Source: Methylopila turkensis
GTDB lineage: Bacteria > Pseudomonadota > Alphaproteobacteria > Rhizobiales > Methylopilaceae
Assembly: GCF_027922325.1 (NCBI RefSeq)
Contig: NZ_BSFL01000002.1
Coordinates: forward strand, 866,135 to 930,134
Direction of reading: 5' to 3'
DNA length: 64,000 bases
The translations under genes were made by a program, and so were the position numbers. The notes under the pieces are model-generated. The model was not told where the DNA came from, did not search any database, and saw only the letters and a program-made list of their open reading frames with translations. Of this stretch, positions 58,762-64,000 are shown in pieces (the first letter of the stretch is position 1; every line of letters starts with the position of its first letter).

Positions 58762-59079
58762 TCAGTTCCGATTCTTCCTGGATCGATCATGTCGGGGCGG
58801 AGCGGCGCTCCGGGCGGCGGCCCCGTCGAACTCGCGCCGGATGAGCTTCGATTGGATCGAGAGCGTCCAGCGGTTGAAGGCGAAGATCGCAAGCGACAGT
58901 CCGACGAGCCACGGCAGGATGTCGATCATGCCCTGAACGGTGCGGTCGTGGTCGGCGCCGTCGTACGTGAAGATCAACGCCACCACCGCCATGCCGAGCG
59001 CCGCCGCGACGGACTGCCGGTCGAGGGACGTCCTGCGCGCCGCGATTGCGGCGGCGACTTCGGGCGCGTCCGCCGTCAT
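58762..59079 (-). CDS. Small two-helix membrane protein in the suc operon
   Basis: A 105-residue hypothetical protein with two hydrophobic segments, 'SVAAALGMAVVALIFTYDG' and 'IDILPWLVGLSLAIFAFNRW', joined by an acidic loop (ADHDRTVQGM). A basic, Arg-rich C-terminus (RRHD-type) would face the cytoplasm. ATG 59079 overlaps the stop of the gene before it (4 nt) and its stop lies 3 nt before lpdA, so it is tightly coupled. I do not recognise a family. Confidence 0.62.
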   Translation of the reverse strand: MTADAPEVAAAIAARRTSLDRQSVAAALGMAVVALIFTYDGADHDRTVQGMIDILPWLVGLSLAIFAFNRWTLSIQSKLIRREFDGAAARSAAPPRHDRSRKNRN

Positions 59080-59429
59080 CGCTCGTCACGCGCGATGCGC
59101 CAGGACGACAGCACGTCGGGATTGACCACCAGCTCGCCGGTCGCGCGCAGCCGGTACTCGCCCGGCTGAGCCGCGCCGAACCAGCCAAGCGTCGGAGGCA
59201 TCACCAGGCTGTCGCCCGCGCAGTCGCCCTCGCAGGCGATCGCGATCCCGTCGGCCGGGTCCGCCGAGACGATCCGGCCGTGATACTGGCCGAGCCGTTC
59301 GCCGTCGCCGTCGGCGAAGATCACGCCGACGAGCGCGTATTTGCCGACGAGCCACGCGCCCGCCTCCTCGTCCCAGGGCTCGGGAAACGGGTCCCCGGAC
59401 GGGACGAAGCGCGGCGGGGGCGGCTGCAA
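59076..59429 (-). CDS. Hypothetical protein coupled to sucB (117 aa, TTG start)
   Basis: A 117-residue soluble protein rich in Pro, Asp and Gly, beginning QPPPPRFVPSGDPFPEPWD. It has a motif with two Cys (IACEGDCAGDSL), a probable beta fold ('YALVGVIFADGDGERLGQYH', 'GEYRLRATGELVVNPDVLSS') and a polar end (WRIARDER). The TTG start at 59429 is supported by GAGG 8 nt upstream, overlapping the sucB stop region. It lies between sucB and the two-helix gene with overlaps at its 3' end. Its function is unknown. Confidence 0.6.
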   Translation of the reverse strand: MQPPPPRFVPSGDPFPEPWDEEAGAWLVGKYALVGVIFADGDGERLGQYHGRIVSADPADGIAIACEGDCAGDSLVMPPTLGWFGAAQPGEYRLRATGELVVNPDVLSSWRIARDER

Positions 59430-59439
59430 GACGCCGTCC

Positions 59440-60696
59440 TCAGAGGTCCATGACGAGGCGCGACGGATCCTCGAGGCTCTCCTTGACGCGCACGAGGAAG
59501 GTGACCGCCTCCTTGCCGTCGACCACGCGGTGGTCGTAGCTCAGCGCCAGATACATCATCGGCCGGACCTCGACCTTGCCGCCGATCGCCATCGGCCGCT
59601 CCTGGATCTTGTGCATGCCGAGGATGCCCGACTGCGGCGCGTTCAGGATCGGGGTCGACATCAGCGAGCCGTAGATGCCGCCGTTGGTGATCGTGAAGGT
59701 GCCGCCCTGCATCTCCTCGATGCCGAGCTTGCCATCGCGAGCCCGCCTGCCGAAGTCCGTGATCTTCTTCTCGATCCCGGCGAGACCGAGCGCGTCGGCG
59801 TCGCGCACCACCGGCACCACGAGGCCCTTGTCCGTGCCGACGGCGATGCCGACGTGGTAGTAGTTCTTGTAGACGAGGTCGGTCCCGTCGATCTCGGCGT
59901 TCACCGCCGGGATGTCCTTCAGGGCCTGGATCACCGCCTTCACGAAGAAGCCCATGAAGCCCAGCTTCACGCCGTGCTTCTTCTCGAACACGTCCTTGTA
60001 CTTCGCGCGCAGCGCCATGACCTCGGTCATGTCGACCTCGTTGAAGGTCGTCAGCATGGCGGCGGTGTTCTGGGCGTCCTTGAGCCGGCGCGCGATGGTC
60101 TGGCGCAGCTTCGTCAGCTTGACGCGCTCCTCGCGGGCGGCGGCGTCCGGCGCGGACGGCGCGCGCGCCTGCACGGCCGGCTGCGGCGCCGGCGCCTTCG
60201 CGCCGCCCTCGACCGCGACCAGCATGTCGCCCTTGGTCACGCGGCCGTCCTTGCCGCTGCCCTGCACGCCCGCCGGATCGACGCCGCTCTCGGCCGCGAT
60301 GCGCCGCACCGCGGGGCCGGAGTCGGCCGCCGCGCCCCCGTTGGCCTTCGGCGCCTCCTTGGGCTTGGTCTCGTTGGCGTCGTCCTTGATGGCGGGCGCG
60401 GGAGCCTTCGCCGGCTCGGCCGGCTTGGCCTCGGCCTTCGGCGCGGGGGCCGCGCCGTCGCCGGCCTCGATCGAGCCGAGGAGCGCGTCCACGCCGACCG
60501 TGTCGCCCTCGTTCGCCTCGATCGCGCCGAGGACGCCGGCGGCGGGCGCCGGCACCTCGAGCGTCACCTTGTCGGTCTCGAGCTCGACGACCGGCTCGTC
60601 GGCCGCGACCGCCTCGCCCGGCTTCTTGAACCACCGGCCGATCGTGGCTTCGGTCACGGATTCGCCGAGCGTCGGCACGCGGATTTCGGTCGCCAT
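59440..60696 (-). CDS. sucB: 2-oxoglutarate dehydrogenase E2, dihydrolipoamide succinyltransferase
   Basis: A 418-residue E2. The N-terminal lipoyl domain carries the lipoylated K43 in [15 protein letters not shown] long Ala/Pro/Lys linker leads to the E3-binding domain ('[20 protein letters not shown]'). The catalytic domain (about 190-418) has '[20 protein letters not shown]', '[20 protein letters not shown]' and the active-site '[20 protein letters not shown]' with His and Asp. It forms the core of the complex with SucA and Lpd. It lies 77 nt after sucA. Confidence 0.97.
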   Translation of the reverse strand: MATEIRVPTLGESVTEATIGRWFKKPGEAVAADEPVVELETDKVTLEVPAPAAGVLGAIEANEGDTVGVDALLGSIEAGDGAAPAPKAEAKPAEPAKAPAPAIKDDANETKPKEAPKANGGAAADSGPAVRRIAAESGVDPAGVQGSGKDGRVTKGDMLVAVEGGAKAPAPQPAVQARAPSAPDAAAREERVKLTKLRQTIARRLKDAQNTAAMLTTFNEVDMTEVMALRAKYKDVFEKKHGVKLGFMGFFVKAVIQALKDIPAVNAEIDGTDLVYKNYYHVGIAVGTDKGLVVPVVRDADALGLAGIEKKITDFGRRARDGKLGIEEMQGGTFTITNGGIYGSLMSTPILNAPQSGILGMHKIQERPMAIGGKVEVRPMMYLALSYDHRVVDGKEAVTFLVRVKESLEDPSRLVMDL

Positions 60697-60773
60697 CGAA
60701 GTCTCCCATGGAGCAGGCTCCTCCGCCCGCTCGCCCAGTTCGTCACGTCGTCAGTTCGGTCCCGCCCGACGGC

Positions 60774-63728
<2,955 letters not shown>

Positions 63729-63866
63729 CGGATAAGACCTTGCGTTGTTTTCGGAGCCCGTCCCCGGAAGCAGATATGGGGACGGCGGTTCTGGATTGAA
63801 CGACCGGAACGCGACTTCAGTATGATATGGCGGCGACGCAAGAACGGCGCCGCCGCGGGTTGAGAT

Positions 63867-64000
63867 TCAGCCCCTGAGCATATCGACGAGGGTTTTGCCC
63901 AGTCGTGCGGGGGACGGGGAGACGCGGATGCCGGCCTCCTCCATGGCGGCGATCTTGTCCTCGGCTCCGCCCTTGCCGCCGGAGATGATCGCGCCGGCGT
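63867..64000 (-). CDS. sucD: succinyl-CoA ligase alpha subunit (partial)
   Basis: The C-terminal 43 residues and the stop codon (63867-63869) of SucD are present, ending with [20 protein letters not shown]. The preceding '[20 protein letters not shown]' is the glycine-rich loop typical of this subunit. The rest of the gene runs off the right edge. It precedes sucA by 138 bp, as expected for the suc operon. Confidence 0.9.
   Translation of the reverse strand, partial: AGAIISGGKGGAEDKIAAMEEAGIRVSPSPARLGKTLVDMLRG

Overview
The window is a stretch of high-GC (roughly 70 %) bacterial chromosome that reads as an alphaproteobacterium of the order Hyphomicrobiales (Rhizobiales). The evidence is a tRNA-His with no G-1, a G1:U72 pair and A73 (the alphaproteobacterial form), Irr-type iron control elements before bacterioferritin genes, a CtrA box before a PleC/DivJ/PdhS-like kinase, an Omp25/31-type porin, an Odc2-type decarboxylase with a long structured leader, and a sucD-sucA-sucB-lpd run. 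The genus cannot be fixed from this sequence; a methylotroph-like member is possible but unproven. I see no insertion sequence, prophage, integron or CRISPR array. Gene density and codon use are even throughout.

Layout. 1-5.7 kb: tRNA-His, two phasins (polyhydroxyalkanoate granules), a large multi-PAS histidine kinase, then bfd and bfr, each behind an iron control element. 5.7-15 kb: two membrane proteins divergent from a TetR regulator, an HxlR/SDR divergent pair, the ornithine/lysine decarboxylase with its GNAT partner and 430-nt leader, flanked by two OpgG/OpgD-type periplasmic glucan proteins. 15-23 kb: copper ATPase, molybdate importer modABC, a cytosolic molybdopterin oxidoreductase with an FAD/NAD reductase, and an NfeD/SPFH membrane pair. 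23.5-31 kb: an autotransporter with an unusual passenger, ferrochelatase, an ion channel, a small monooxygenase, an ArsR-type regulator and a NicO/DUF1007 metal exporter pair. 31-37 kb: phnM and its DUF1045 partner, a gamma-glutamyltransferase homologue lacking its nucleophile, and a Zur-controlled zinc importer that starts with a His-rich microprotein.

38-51.7 kb: xerC, a drug/metabolite transporter, ffh-rpsP-rimM-HAD, dapF, tRNA-Thr, an Omp25-like porin, an EF-hand protein, a LysE exporter, a diguanylate cyclase, ftsY and mtaB. Two different palindromic intergenic repeats flank rpsP. 51.7-57 kb: a two-subunit molybdenum hydroxylase, a DUF3280/DUF2380-type lipoprotein-like protein, a ketopantoate-reductase family gene and an orphan sulfonate-type binding protein. 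57-64 kb: the TCA-cycle 2-oxoglutarate dehydrogenase operon (sucD partial, sucA, sucB, two small genes, lpd) on the minus strand.

Themes. Metal homeostasis is prominent: iron storage and haem synthesis, copper export, molybdate import beside two molybdoenzyme systems, Ni/Co/Zn export and Zn import. Several predicted control sites match the gene they precede: a PhaR-like site at a phasin promoter, CtrA at the cell-cycle kinase, Irr boxes at bfd/bfr and Zur at the zinc operon. The points most worth a second look are the decarboxylase leader with its possible upstream reading frame, the apparent CTG start of modB, the GGT pseudo-enzyme, the autotransporter chimera, and two small genes translationally coupled inside the 2-oxoglutarate dehydrogenase operon.
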